Below are positions 20,746-31,939 of a DNA stretch of 64,000 nucleotides, piece after piece. Below the pieces are notes generated by a model. It was not told the DNA's origin. It did no database searches and saw only the letters and a list, made by a program, of their open reading frames with translations. The position numbers and the translations under genes were made by a program. The DNA is from Cristatella mucedo (Eukaryota; Bryozoa; Phylactolaemata; Cristatellidae). The stretch's first letter is position 1; each line of letters starts with the position of its first letter. The stretch is taken from the NCBI GenBank assembly GCA_009760855.2, contig WPIO01000246.1:1-64000 (forward strand), in the 5' to 3' direction.

Positions 20746-21780
20746 GGCTTACATTTCTATACCGATGACAATCGGTTGTCGGTACTTTAATCCCGAGCAG
20801 CCTATGAGCATCACGAATTTTCTACACTCACTTTCTTCATGTACTGATGACCTATGGAAATGGATAGCAGCAGATTTTCTAAAACTAAACGTTGGTAGCA
20901 CTAGCTTACTAGTTATGGGCCAACCCAGTGTAATTCAAAAACTGGAAAGACTGGAGCTCAAAACTGGTTCTGCCAGCATATCTCCGTTTGAATCAGCTGG
21001 AAATATGCATATCATGTTCTAAAGTGACCTTTAGTTAGACGACCACTTCAGCTCCACAGTCAAGCCTGATTACTTTCAAGCGTGTTTAGATAAGGATACC
21101 ACTTCAAAGTTGGTCCATGCATCTGTGACCTCGCTTCTTTACTTCTGTAACTCACTGCTTGCTGGCCTACCAGCATGTGCAAACAAGAGCCCACAGCCGG
21201 TGCAAAACTCCACAGCTAAGCTTGTCTGTCGTGAACGCCGGAATAGCCACATCACACCACTTCTTGCTGACCTGCACTGGCTACCAATCAAGCAATGTTT
21301 CGAATTCAATGTTCTGTCGCTCACTTTTAAGTCACTTCATTTTTTGGCTCCAGCCTATCTCTCAGATCTACTTCTGCACCAGGCTAAGCATCGCACTAAC
21401 GGCTTTTGGGAATCTAACAATTGGCCGAGACCTCGTACTAACCTCATATCCTTGGAGGACCATAGATTTAGTTTGTATAGCCCAAATCCTGAAACTCACT
21501 CCAGACAAGCTTCAGAACCTCCATTGACTTGACCACATTTAAAAAGAACTAAAACGCATACCTGCTAAGGACAGACTTTAGTGGGTCCCTGTGATTGCTC
21601 CTTCGTGAGCTAAGGCGTTCTGACACTGTTCATGTCACCCCTAACCATGTTATTCATGTTGTTCATCAAGCATGATATTACTCATCATTCAATCGCGTTT
21701 CCCTTTGCAGCGAATGTTAAGCGCCTAAAACACACTCAATTATCTGATGGCGCTATATCAAGTGCATTATTATTACTATT
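20746..21780 (+). pseudogene. LINE A copy, plus strand, from YxDD to tail
   Basis: It begins right at the catalytic block (FYTDD-like near 20750) and continues with KLNVGSTSLLVMGQPSVIQK, SASISPFESAGN, then the C-terminal domain (YFCNSLLAGLPACANK, LADLHWLPIKQ) in a second frame, and the untranslated tail with AATTATCTGATGGCGCTATA. Frameshifts lie near 21020 and 21090. Confidence 0.85.
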
Positions 21781-21781
21781 A

Positions 21782-22020
21782 AAGAAATGGTAGAACGAAT
21801 GGTCATCTGCATAGAACTGAAAGCCTTATTGTGCATGCCGCTCAAAAAAGGGAGTGCCTACATCATGAAAAGAACTGGACAAGTGACAGATCCATGAGGT
21901 ACCCAATATTTTAAAGCTTACTCAGATGATCTCTGTCTATTATTTTCAATATTGGGGGAGTCTCCAACTGAGGTAGGACCTGAACTATTGCAATCCCGTA
22001 CCAGTGATGCTTTTACTGCT
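21782..22020 (-). pseudogene. LINE A internal fragment, inverted
   Basis: On the minus strand this is the RT palm interval just before YADD: a GSVTC...FFTM-like block and the TACCTCATGGATC segment (near 21890). It directly follows a plus-strand LINE A tail. The same inverted interval recurs at 25083-25330. Confidence 0.65.
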
Positions 22021-22514
22021 CACAACATCGATGTCCCGATTAATATATGTGGAAACAAAAATATGAACATTCAAATGCTGGCTTAGCTGCATATATATGA
22101 CAACTATTCTAGATCTGCTTTTCACAGCACATCACGGGAGTGTTAAACAGCTCATACTTTGAATACTGTAGTGCTTGGCCGAAGCAGTGTGGCAATGTAA
22201 ACAGTTTAACATATATAATTAGGAAATTTCCTGTCACCCGTGCAGTCAAGATGGCAGAAATATTCTCTTCCGAGATGACATTAGGCTGCTCATCCGAAAT
22301 TGCGAAAACGTACTCAAATCCAAAGCAAGGACAGATAGAGGTTTCTGAAATGTTTAGACATCCAGGTTCACAAAATTCAAGTTAGCAAGCCACAATCTCA
22401 CATTTTACACTAATATGGGCATCCGTGGTACAACCCACTTAATAGTAATGGGTCACGGGGATACATGGGCCGTGAAAACCAGTCGACTCAATGAGCTTAC
22501 AAAGATCATCGCTT
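22021..22514. other. Duplicated spacer left of array C1
   Basis: It matches 25.33-25.83 kb in order (for example TACTCAAATCCAAAGCAAGG in both). It is part of a local tandem duplication of 21.1-24.25 kb against 24.44-27.2 kb. No gene was recognised. Confidence 0.6.
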
Positions 22515-23214
22515 GAATTGAACAGCGATTTACTTAGCCACGATCCCAACTGCTTGCGATCGGCCTTATTTGCAAATCGAAATGATACACAGCGAGACTA
22601 TTCACGGCACTCCTTTAGGATGATGCAACTGTTACCAGCTCGGGAAAAGAGCGCCTAAGGTGGCAAGCAGACTTCCAACACGCGTCATGCTGACCTGAGA
22701 TGGTGCGGTAGTCATAGGAATGCAATTCCACGGTGTCAATTCAAATGGTCCTGCGGTGTATGCAAGCCGACTTGAGAAACGATAACAAGCGACCACATGC
22801 CGCTAGCCGGCAGTGCTGGACGCCGCTGCTGCAGGCTTCCGTTAGTGCCGGCCCGCAAGCTTCGACGAATCCTATTGGTCAGATCCGTTGGCCAGCATGC
22901 CATTTCCCTGCCGTCGAAAGAATTCCAAGTATTTTGAACTTACACCGGATATTTAAGCAACAGTAAATGTGGATAGCTTGTTATTAGCCCTGCTTAGTAA
23001 CCGATAGCTCAAGAGGGTGTTTTCAAACTCCCTAGTAGCCTCTTCTGTGCTGTCGGAGTAATACAAATACCGAGAATATTACCACACTTAATAAAAAAAA
23101 GACATCAGAGCGAAATTTCCTATTGGTGATTTAAATTTGACGCTAAGGAAACACGATCGGATATTTGAAAACCATTCGTCTGGTTATTGGAAAGCTTGCT
23201 GTAGATTTCTAATT
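22515..23214 (+). repeat. Array C1 head, with a private ~430-base insertion
   Basis: The head (TGAACAGCGATTTACTTA, then TGCGATCGGCCTTATT) precedes the tRNA-like units and is shared with the heads at 25.83 and 51.57 kb. About 430 bases (22711-23142) have no counterpart in the other heads. They are GC-richer, contain CCTATTGGTCAG and end in AATAAAAAAAAG, so they may be another solo LTR or small transposon. No terminal repeats could be fixed. Confidence 0.6.
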
Positions 23215-24110
23215 GGTGAGCCTTAACGGGTCACCGGGTAAGTCGGTGGCTTTCCCGACTTGACTACCGAGGTCTCGGGTTCGACTCCTGTGGTACACAA
23301 TTTTTTATTCAAACAGCGGTTAAAGCCCTAAGGAATCTGCTTTCGCTGTACAAAAAGAGATTGTTAAATCAGCTTTTTTTCTGGATGAGCTGTGGTGCCT
23401 TCTTAAGACAGTTGCTTTTACGAACACTTTCCACAGGTCGTCGGTTCAATTCCAGCGATTGTCAATCCTGTATCGCCATGGCAAGTTGTGGTTGAAGCCA
23501 TGAAGGGTCTTGTGGCGCTGAACACAATGAGGATGATTAATCAGCTAGCATTTTTGGTTTTTGTTTGGTTAGCTTGAAAGGAACACTAGGTAAAGTCGTT
23601 GCTTTCATGACCACTTTCCCGAGAACGTAGGTTCAATTTCTATGGTGGACGACACTTTATTGACACTGCAAGCAGTTTTCAAAGCTGTAAAGAATCTTCT
23701 TTCACTGTACAAAAAAGGATTGTTAAATCAGCTATGATTTTCTTTTGGGTGAACGTGATGGCCCATTTGGTAAGACGGTGCCTTTTACGACCACTTTCCC
23801 TAGGTCGTGGGTTGTACTGCTGCAGTGGGCAATCCTTTATCATCACGGCAAGCTGTGGTTAAATCTGTGAAGGGTCATTTGTCGCTGTACAGGAAGAGGT
23901 ATTTTAATCAGGTAAGATTTTTTTTTTTCTTTGGTTAGCCGTGAATACACACTAGGTAAGGCGGTCGCTTTCACGACCTTGGTCCTGAGTTCATGTGTTA
24001 GATTCCAGTGGTGGGTGATCATTTAGCAACCCTTCAAGTGGAGATAAAAATCGTAAAGGCTCTTCTGTCGCCATTCAAAAAGAGGCTTTTAAATCACCTA
24101 GGATTTTTCT
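23215..24110 (+). repeat. Array C1: five tandem tRNA-like S1 units
   Basis: The units start near 23215, 23385, 23567, 23748 and 23933. Each is about 175 bases and has a box A-like GGTAAGNCGGT word, a hairpin or its remnant, a box B (GGGTTCGACTCC at 23277, CGGTTCAATTCC at 23442, GTTCAATTTC at 23631) and an S1 end (AAAGAGxxTGTTAAATCAGC). Units three to five match types U2, U3 and U4 of the other arrays in the same order. T runs of four or more separate the units and would act as Pol III terminators. Confidence 0.8.
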
Positions 24111-24292
24111 AAACCATACTCGCACACATAGTCTATGCACATCGCCTCAAACCATGTTAATCATGTTATTTATTAAGCACGGCACCGCTCACAATTCATT
24201 CTTGTTTCCATTGCACCAAATGTGAAGCGTGTAGATAGAGATTGAGTTCTTTGAGGGAGCTCTATAAATTATGTAATTAACATTAATAATAG
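24111..24292 (+). mobile_element. LINE A tail closing array C1
   Basis: The last ~180 bases of LINE A follow: AACCATGTTAATCATGTTATT, the GCGTGTAGATAGAGATTGAG stem region, TTTGAGGGAGCTC, and an ATTAATAATA end. It directly follows the last tRNA-like unit, with no LINE A coding sequence in between. Confidence 0.75.
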
Positions 24293-25080
24293 CCGGTAGG
24301 TTGGCTCTGTCAACATTCTCTTAAGTAAAGTTTGCTGCCAATAATATGCCGATGTCATCAATACAATTAGCAAATGAGCTGAGATATTTTGACGTGCTAC
24401 CGGGCTGGCAATGATCAAAAGCAGTTGGTCCCAGCATGTGTGCCATACCATCTTGACTTCTGTAGGTCACTGCTTGCTGGCCTACCGGCATGTGCAATCA
24501 GGAGCTTACAGCTGGTGCAACACTCCACAGCTAGACTTGTCAATCGTGAACGTCGCAGTTGCCACATTTAAACCATTGCTCGCCGACCTCGACTGGCTAC
24601 CAGTCAAGCAACATACCGACTTCAAAATTGTATTGCTAACTTTTAGGTCATTTAATTTTTTCGCTCAAGCCTATCTCTCAAATGTACTCCCTACCCTGCA
24701 AAGTATCGTGCCACCACTTTTTCGGGATCCAGCAGTTTGCCAATACCTCGTACAAGCCTTAAATCCTATGGAGACCGTGCATTTACTTCTTTTGCCCTCA
24801 AAGCTTGGAACTCATTCCCGAGTTGCGTCAGAACATTCCCTAACTCGACCACGTTTAAAAAGAACTTGAAACAGAACTGTTTAGGACAGCATTTGGCAGG
24901 TCGCTGTGATTCATCCTTCATGAACCACACTTGCTTGCTGCCCCTGCACATGTTCATGATGTTTGTCAAGTGCGAAATTACTCACAAATTCAACTTCATT
25001 TCCCTTTGCAGAAAATTGTAAGCGCCAAGGAAATGATTTACTTCTCCAAGGGTACTTTATTAAGTGCATTTATATTATTA
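24293..25080 (+). pseudogene. LINE A copy with inverted 5' part
   Basis: 24293-24425 is the segment just downstream of YADD in minus orientation. From about 24450 the C-terminal domain runs in plus orientation (LDFCRSLLAGLPACAIRSLQ, STARLVNRERRSCHI, then AWNSFPSCVRTFPN) to a normal tail near 25080. An inverted internal piece upstream of a forward 3' piece is what twin priming produces. Frames are broken in two places. Confidence 0.7.
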
Positions 25081-25082
25081 TT

Positions 25083-25330
25083 AAAGAAATGTACAATAGG
25101 TAGTCATCTGCATAGATGTGAAAGCCTTGATAATTATTCTTGCATATCACATCAGCCAAAAGGGAGAGCACAAATCGTGAAAAGAACTAGACCAGTGACA
25201 GATCCCTGAGGTACCCCATATTTCACACGTTCCTCAGGTGATCTATGTCTACTCATGTCAATATTGGGGAGTCTCTCACTGAGGTATAACCTGAACTATT
25301 GCAATCCCGTGCCAGTAAGCTTTTAGGTTT
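25083..25330 (-). pseudogene. LINE A internal fragment, inverted
   Basis: It covers the same RT palm interval as 21782-22020, in the same relation to the tail before it. This supports a local tandem duplication. Confidence 0.6.
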
Positions 25331-25825
25331 GAGCAAATTGAAGTCCCAAATAATTTACGTAGCCAGACAATTATAAAAATTAGAATGCTTGCTGAGGCAG
25401 CTAATATATGAGAACTATTCCAGATCTAGTTTTGGCAGCACATCACAGCAAGGCAAACAGCTCACATTCTGAATACTGTAGCAGTCGGCAAATGTACTGT
25501 GGTAGCGTAAACAGTTACACAAACAGAACTATGAATGTGCCTGTCACCCAGGCAGTCAAGATTTAGGAAAGTTGCTCTTCCAAGACGACATACGGTTACA
25601 GATCCAAAATCAGAAAAACCTACTCAAATCCAAAGCAAGGGCAAATGAGTGTTTCTGAAATGTATAGCCATTCAGATTCACAATTTTGAAGTCGGCAACC
25701 AATAATCCTACGTCGAACACAAATATTGGCATCCGAGATACAAGCCACGTATTACGAATGGGTGGTAGGCATACACAGGACTACGTAGAGTGGTTGGCGT
25801 AATGAGCTTGCAGAGATCAGACCTT
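25331..25825. other. Duplicated spacer left of array C2
   Basis: It matches 22.02-22.51 kb. No gene was recognised. Confidence 0.5.
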
Positions 25826-26659
25826 GAATTGAACAGCGATTTACTCACCTATAAACCAAACTGTTTGTGATCGGCCTTATTGAAAAATCGAAAAGATATA
25901 CAGCTAGACTATCTAGGGTACTCATTTACGATAGCCGAACTGACATCAGCACATACTGAGAGAGCTTTAGCCGGCACGCAGATTCCCAACAGGCCTCCTG
26001 CTGACATAAGGTTGGTGGAAAGCAAACACGATCGAATATTTGAGAACCTTCTACCCGGTAGCTGGAAAGGTGGCAGCAGGTTTCGAATAAGCGAGCCGTA
26101 ATAGCTCAGTAATTAAGCCGGTTCCTTTCACGACCTCGGCTCCGAGGTCTTGCATTCGGTCCTTCCAGTGGGAAATTCATTATAGCTACTACAAGCGGTG
26201 GTGAAAGTCGTAAACTCTCTTCTGTCGCTTTACAAAAAGAGGCTGTTTATTCAGCTAGCATTTTGTTCTGTTTTCGTTTGGTTAGCCTGGATGGCGCACT
26301 AGGTAAAGGTGAAGCTTTTAGGACCACTTTTCTGAAGTCGTGGGTTCGTTTCCTATGAGGGAGCCATCGTTAATCGCCACTGCAAGGCTTGGTGAAAGAT
26401 ATAAACGCTCTTCTGTCGCTAAACAAAAAAAGCTTTTCCATCAGGTATGATTTTTATGGTGAGTCGTGATGAGGCGATACCAAAGATGGTTGCCTTCACA
26501 ACCTCGGTCCCGAGGTCGTGGGTTAGATTTCTGCCCTGTGCTAGCCTGTATCGTCTCTGCAAGCGGTGGTGAAAGTCGTACAGTCTCATCTGGCGCTATA
26601 CAAAAAGAAGCAGTTTTAAATTAGCTAGGCTTATTTTTTGGTGAGCCACGAGTGCTTAC
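25826..26659 (+). repeat. Array C2: head plus three tRNA-like S1 units
   Basis: The head (25826-26090) has CTTTAGCCGGCACGCAGATT and AACACGATCGAATATTTGAG. U1 starts near 26091 (TAGCTCAGTAATTAAGCCGG, box A-like), U2 near 26280 (GGTTAGCCTGGATGGCGC) and U3 near 26458 (GGTGAGTCGTGATGAGGCG, then GGTCGTGGGTTAGATTTC). U4 begins at 26640 with GGTGAGCCACGAGTGCTTAC and is cut after 20 bases by a LINE A piece. Unit types and order equal those of C3-C5. Confidence 0.8.
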
Positions 26660-27215
26660 CACCTGTACTGGATACCAGTCAAGCAACGGATCGACTTAAA
26701 GTTGTGTCGCTCACTTTTAGGTCACTTCATTCATTGGCTCCAGCCTATCTCTCATACCGAATCCTCCACCAGAATCAGCTGCGTACCAATCACTTTCCGG
26801 AATTCAACACCTAGCCAATACCTCATACAAACCTCAAATCCTTAGGCGACCGTGCATTTATTTCCCATGCTCTCAAAGCCTGGAATTCCCTCCCAACTTG
26901 CATCCGAAAATCCTCTGACTTGACCACATTCAAAAAGAACTTCAAAACGCACCTATTTAGTTCAGCACTGAGTGGGTCCTTGTGATTCGTCCTTCGTGTA
27001 CTCATGCGTGCTGACACTATGCGTACTGTTACTAACCACATTAGCAGGATAAATAAGTGCATGTCACCCATTACCAAGTTATTCATGTTGTTTATCAAGT
27101 ATGATTTTCCTAAAATATCAATTGCGTTTCCATTTGCAGCAAATTTAAAGCACATACAAAGACATTGATCTCTCTGATAGCGCTTTCTCGCATGCATTAC
27201 GTCTACTAATAATAA
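26660..27215 (+). pseudogene. LINE A C-terminal fragment and tail
   Basis: It runs from the LYWIPVKQRI-like block (26665) through AWNSLPTCIRKSSDL to the tail (AAAGCACATACAAAGACATT, GATAGCGCTTTCTC). It joins the cut U4 unit of array C2. Confidence 0.75.
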
Positions 27216-28120
27216 TATTTTTTCCAAAGGACCGAGCGGCAGCGGCGTATGCTGAGGCTGCGGTAGCGGTGAACCATACAGTTTCGTCCCGTGGAGGTTA
27301 GGTCCAGCTCGATGCAGGTAGCCACGTGTACGTACCCGTCAAAGCTGAAACGCACTGCAGGGTGCCGGGCGTTCTTGCCACTGAGTGCTAAGCGTCAGAG
27401 GTCTATTAACTATAACTCGAGCTCAAGAGATCTAGTTGTGCCCTAACGCCGAGCTGGTTTGGTCGAGCGGTTAAGGTGCTTGCCCCGACCAAGGCCTGGC
27501 TGAGGTCGTTGGCTACAGCCGGGAGGCATACGTGAAGCGCCTGAACAGAGGTTTAAGTTCTCATCGGGCGCAATACAAATGAATTATATTTTTTTAACGT
27601 GCAGCACTAATAAAATAGCAGAAGCCGAGAAAGGGTGAATTTAAGCAGCACAGGCGCAGCCCGCTCTAAGCAGTGAACACTAAACTTTAAACACTACAAA
27701 ATATAAACCTTATGCACGAAGCACGAAAAGATAAACCCTAAAACACTCAACCATATACCGGGGTAAACGTCTTACACCAGGGGGGAACTTCCGGGGGAAA
27801 TGTCCAGGGAGAACGGCCAGGATAAAAAATTCCGTATCCCTAGTTCTATATACTTCCTAAATAATGCAAACTGTACGTTCTGCCGAATTAAAACCTACTT
27901 CAGGCCATTTAAACTTTTCTTGAGAGGCCAGACACACGTCGAGATTGTTATGAAACACCATGGTATAAAGTCCAAGAAAGTGACGCTTGTGCTGTGATGT
28001 ATTGTATCAAAGTCGAAAGCTTCACAAAGTCACAAGACTAAGTGATTATATGCAGAGTGTTTCATGCCTACTCAAAAGCTAAGCGATTTGTTAGCTTACC
28101 GACTTCGTTTAATGCAAGAG
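27216..28120. repeat. Segmental duplication SD5, left copy, with S2 SINE
   Basis: From about 27330 it matches 54.81-55.58 kb (for example AACGCACTGCAGGGTGC and CTCGAGCTCAAGAGATCTAG in both). The match ends at GCAAGAGATG near 28120, where the Gypsy element G1 begins. Apart from the SINE nothing coding is recognised; 27216-27330 is unassigned. Confidence 0.75.
27452..27590 (+). mobile_element. SINE S2 copy, well preserved
   Basis: TTTGGTCGAGCGGTTAAGGT matches a tRNA-Ser/Leu-like box A. A degenerate box B (GTCGTTGGCTACAGCC) is followed by GTGAAGCGCCTGAACAG, TTAAGTTCTCATCGGGCGC and an AATACAAATGAATTA end. The GCGCC ... GGGCGC stem equals that of LINE A. The SD5 partner has the same copy. Confidence 0.85.
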
Positions 28121-28444
28121 ATGGATCATTTGTTCACCGGGACATGACACATATGTTCACCGGGAGCCGAGACAGGCGTCAGTTTGACGGCGAGATCCGC
28201 TCAGGTTAGAATGGAGCGTGGTCAGACTAAGAACGATCAGGATGTGGACCGACTTCAATGCTCCATTAGATAAAGAGCGGTCAGGATATAGAACAAATAC
28301 TGTACTCCATTAGACAAAGAGTGAAAGGATGGTAAACTGTCGCAGAAGCCAGCTAATAAATTACAGGCGGAAGGGAATAGGCCGAGAAAGGACACCGAGA
28401 GCTAGGGTCCAAAAAAAGCAGCTATGCTCAACGTCAAGAGGGCA

Positions 28445-29270
28445 GAGATACAGAGAGACAGAGACAAAGACAGCAATAGAGACAGAGACAGAGACAGACA
28501 GAGACAGACAGAGACAGACAGAGACAGACAGAGACAGACAGAGACAGACAGAGACAGACAGAGACAGACAGAGACAGACAGAGACAGACAGAGACAGACA
28601 GAGACAGACAGAGACAGACAGAGACAGACAGAGACAGACAGAGACAGACAGAGACAGACAGAGACAGACAGAGACAGACAGAGACAGACAGAGACAGACA
28701 GAGACAGACAGAGACAGACAGAGACAGACGGAGACAGACGGAGACAGACGGAGACAGACAGAGAGACAGACAGACAGAGACAGACGGAGACAGACGGAGA
28801 CAGACGGAGACAGACAGAGACAGACAGAGACAGACAGAGACAGACAGAGACAGACAGAGACAGACAGAGACAGACAGAGACAGACAGAGACAGACAGAGA
28901 CAGACAGAGACAGACAGAGACAGACAGAGACAGAGACAGACAGAGACAGACAGAGACAGACAGAGACAGACAGAGACAGACAGAGACAGACAGAGACAGA
29001 CAGAGACAGACAGAGACAGACAGAGACAGACAGAGACAGACAGAGACAGACAGAGACAGACAGAGACAGACAGAGACAGACAGGGACAGACAGGGACAGA
29101 CAGGGACAGAGACAGACGGAGCTAGACGGAGACAGACGGAGACAGACGGAGACAGACGGAGACAGACAGAGACAGACGGAGACAGACGGACACAGACAGA
29201 GACAGACAGAGACGGACAGAGACGGACAGTGACAGACAGAGACAGACAGAGACGGACAGTGACAGACAGA
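28445..29270. repeat. (GACAGA)n array of about 830 bases inside an LTR
   Basis: The hexamer repeats more than 120 times, with blocks of the GACGGA variant near 28730-28805 and 29110-29260. All six frames that look open here are repeat artefacts. The paired 3' LTR has (GA)n at the equivalent place. Confidence 0.97.
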
Positions 29271-29392
29271 GAGCAAAGAAAGGATGAATGACAGAGCTCA
29301 GGGCTGCAGACTCGGTAGTCGATGCGAGACTACGCCTTGAGAGCACGAGACTCGTACCTACGACGACGTACAGCTAAGTGAAACTTAGACTG

Positions 29393-29845
29393 TGTCGTTT
29401 TTCCACACAGCAGAGAGCCAGCCGATGCCCATTACGGACAATTTATTACCAACGCACGGAGCCAAAGAGCTCACGGCTTCCTTCGGCCCCTACACTCCCT
29501 CGACTCATCTTCCACTCCTCCAGTCCCCCGGTTGACCCCGATGATTCATACAGGACTACAACTGTGCAGTGGTGATCCTGATGGTGAATCCACCATCTGA
29601 CCACCAGCTGGTTACCGGCCTGTGTCCATGCCACATCACACGCTGACTACAGCAGTGCACTGGCCGACCCTGATGGTGAATTCACCATCTGGTTACCAGC
29701 TGGTTGCAGGCCTGTGTCCATGCCACATCACAGGCGGACCACAAAAGTGAACCACGCCTCTCGGTGGTGCTTCTAACAGCTCACCAGTGGCTTATCAGAG
29801 GAGCCTGCATACAATACATACATACATTCGCACATACGAACTACA
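29393..29845 (-). mobile_element. Solo LTR of the S-LTR family in the G1 LTR
   Basis: TGTCGTTTTT ... GAACTACA is bounded by GACTG at 29388-29392 and 29846-29850. On the minus strand it begins TGTAGTTCG and ends in GAAAAACGACA, with an AATAAA signal about 50 bases before the end. It contains two ~105-base tandem units (TGGTGAATxCACCATCTG ... GGCCTGTGTCCATGCC), which make it longer than the other copies. No internal coding region exists. Confidence 0.9.
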
Positions 29846-30256
29846 GACTGCACGGTTGTGTTCTGTCGGCTACTCAGCTGCTCAAATATTGAGGTGCTGT
29901 AGTGGTCCGCCTTCGGGGTCGGGACCATTGCTAGCGATGCAGGCGCGTGGTAGCTTATTTTAGTCGGGCTTCGGGCGTTCTCGCCCAGTTAACGCTGTCG
30001 GTCCGTGGCGCGCCGCGCAAGTGAGTATGGTAGTGTATCATACTCTGGCTTCAGGAGTTCGGGCAGTTAACTCCGTCGGTCCAGTTCCCGCCGCGTAAAG
30101 CGCTTTCGCCACCGGCTAAACACTACTAACAGGGCGACAATAAACTGTTGCTTTTGGCACATAGTTGTGGCCGCTTGTTTTTTAACCGTGCTGCAGCTCT
30201 GCACTATACCGTCCACCGGTAAAAATTCGGGGGACTACCATCTGGGCGGTTGCATT

Positions 30257-30265
30257 TGATGACCC
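30257..30265 (+). other. G1 primer binding site, mutated
   Basis: TGATGACCC lies two bases after the LTR end. It is one base off the TGGTGACCC of G2, which matches the 3' end of tRNA-Trp. Confidence 0.6.
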
Positions 30266-30312
30266 TTCTTTTTGGCCAGTAACGCTCGTAACCTTCCAGA
30301 TTGGACCAGGGA

Positions 30313-31520
30313 ATGGCGTCGCTTGACCGCTCGGACCTCCAGCCCAGCGTTCGACATCCTGCAGTTGAGCCTGAATGACCGCGCTATTTTCACTTCGTTT
30401 AGCCAAGATGTAACGGAGCGTTTACGAGCGCTTGAGGAAGAGAATGCCCAGCTGTGCACTGCGGCTGCATGACGGGTCGGCCGCTCCAGCGCCGGCACAC
30501 CAGCCGGGTCGGTAGCCTTACCGCCGACCTGCACCTTGTCAGCTGTGCCATGCGGCCTGTGCACGGTTCTTCATTCGCTGCCGCAGTACGCGGTCGGGCC
30601 GACGCCGCGCCCGGGGGGCTCCGCCCCGTCCACCGCTTCCTCCAATCCCCCTCCACCACCAAAGGTTACGCCCCGTACTCTGCGGCCTATATATAGCAAC
30701 GCCCTCAGTGGCGTTTGACGGGTGCACGGAGGCCCTATTGCTGAAACTTGAGCCGTCCCGGGGGACCTCCTGACCGCGGTGGATCAGCGATTATGAGGTG
30801 TTTTCCAGGTCCTGCGGATGCTCTCCGGACCTCCCGCTACTGCGCTTGGGCTCATACTTTCGCGGCCGAGCGCTTAATGTAGATCGCTCGGTCTATGAAC
30901 GGCTCTGAGATGAGCCGGGCCAACGACCTACATTCGGGGTAATGAAAGTAGAACTGGTGCGGACGTTCACCTCTGGCGTTTGTCGCAATGCTTCTCGCGG
31001 GCCCTACACGATTGTCGCCAGGGTGCCGCACAAAGTGTTTACAACCGTCGCTTACCTACTCCTCCGCAGGCGGACCGTGACGCTATGGTCTTCTCCATGT
31101 TCGTTGAGGGCCTTCATCCCGAGATTAGAGGCGCCGTCTTTGCCAAAGAATGGGCCTGCCTAGACGAGGCCCTAGGTTTTGCTGAAAGATATGAAGCCGA
31201 ATCTCGCTTCTTATGTCGCACGGCTGCTTCCGTCGCCTACGCCGGCGATCAAGGCCGCCATTACCACTCGAAAGTGATAGGGCCCCTATTTCGCCAGATG
31301 CAGAGGGTAAGTAGGATGCAATGGCCGGGCAAATGACCCAGCTGTGTGACTGATTGCCAAGGGAAAGAGGGAAAACTTCGACTCCAGTCGTTGGCAATCG
31401 TACAATCCCCGGCCGGCGCAGCTTAAGGCCTTTAATTCTTTATCCGGCTTCACTGCCAAGGAAGGCCGCCCCCTCTGCAAGATTTGTTCCAAACCAGGCC
31501 ACACTGCTGGTAACAGCCCA
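30313..31520 (+). pseudogene. G1 gag, frameshifted
   Basis: The N-terminal part shows FDILQLSLNDRAIFTSF and ERLRALEEENAQL, then about 330 bases are missing relative to G2. The central part has WISDYEV-, RTFTSGV- and FVEGLHPEIRGAVFAKEWA-like stretches in three frames. Near 31475-31515 is a zinc knuckle, CKICSKPGHTAGNS: CX2CX4H with Ser at the fourth ligand position. Not functional. Confidence 0.75.
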
Positions 31521-31939
31521 CAGGCCGACCTGAATATCGGGCTTAGGCCATTCACACACAACAGTTGACGGTCCGAAGACCAAGTGCAGGCGGCCATGTG
31601 TCACAGGGATGGCGGGCGGATGCAGAACGTGGCAGGCCGGTTCATTACGAGTCGGCTGATCGAAGCCTTGTCGAGCCAGTACGCTACGATCCAGGAGGCT
31701 TCCCTCCACACGTTTCGGCCTGGCCACCTCATGGATCGGAATCTTTCGGTTCTCTCGGTGCGAGTGGGAACGCGAACCACGCTTCGTCTGGATACGTTCG
31801 ACGTCGACCGGCGTCCACACCTACCTCAAGGCCCGCAAGGCATCGGAGAGCGGTTTCGGTCGTGTTGGCTGCGGTCGGTGGGACGCTCGGTCGGCACCGT
31901 CACAACAGGAGTAACTAGCACGGGTCCTCCGTCCCACAC

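Larger units (their letters stand above)
28135..30254 (+). repeat. G1 5' LTR (truncated at its start, with large insertions)
   Basis: It corresponds to the 3' LTR at 41170-42081 from roughly 130 bases into that LTR. Shared landmarks are GCTCAGGTTAGAATGGAGC, GCCAGCTAATAAATTACAGG, AGCAGCTATGCTCAA, and the end GGCGGTTGCA. It is swollen by a (GACAGA)n tract (28445-29270) and by a solo S-LTR (29393-29845). The first bases (TGTTCACCGGGACATG...) have no match in the other LTR. Confidence 0.75.

Noticed and set aside
20487..21780. Twin-primed single LINE A insertion
   Set aside because: Both ends carry a 3' tail, which fits two insertions meeting 5' to 5' rather than one inverted insertion.
23215..24110. 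CRISPR array, because of regular tandem units
   Set aside because: The units are ~175 bases, diverged, tRNA-like and without short direct repeats separated by unique spacers; the genome is eukaryotic.
26091..26170. Functional tRNA gene in the tRNA-like units
   Set aside because: Box A and box B words are present, but no seven-base acceptor stem or normal clover leaf can be drawn, and the sequence continues into a repeated SINE body.
28329..29291. Long open frames on both strands across the GACAGA array (up to 320 codons)
   Set aside because: They are a by-product of a stop-free hexamer repeat; no non-repetitive coding part or splice context supports them.
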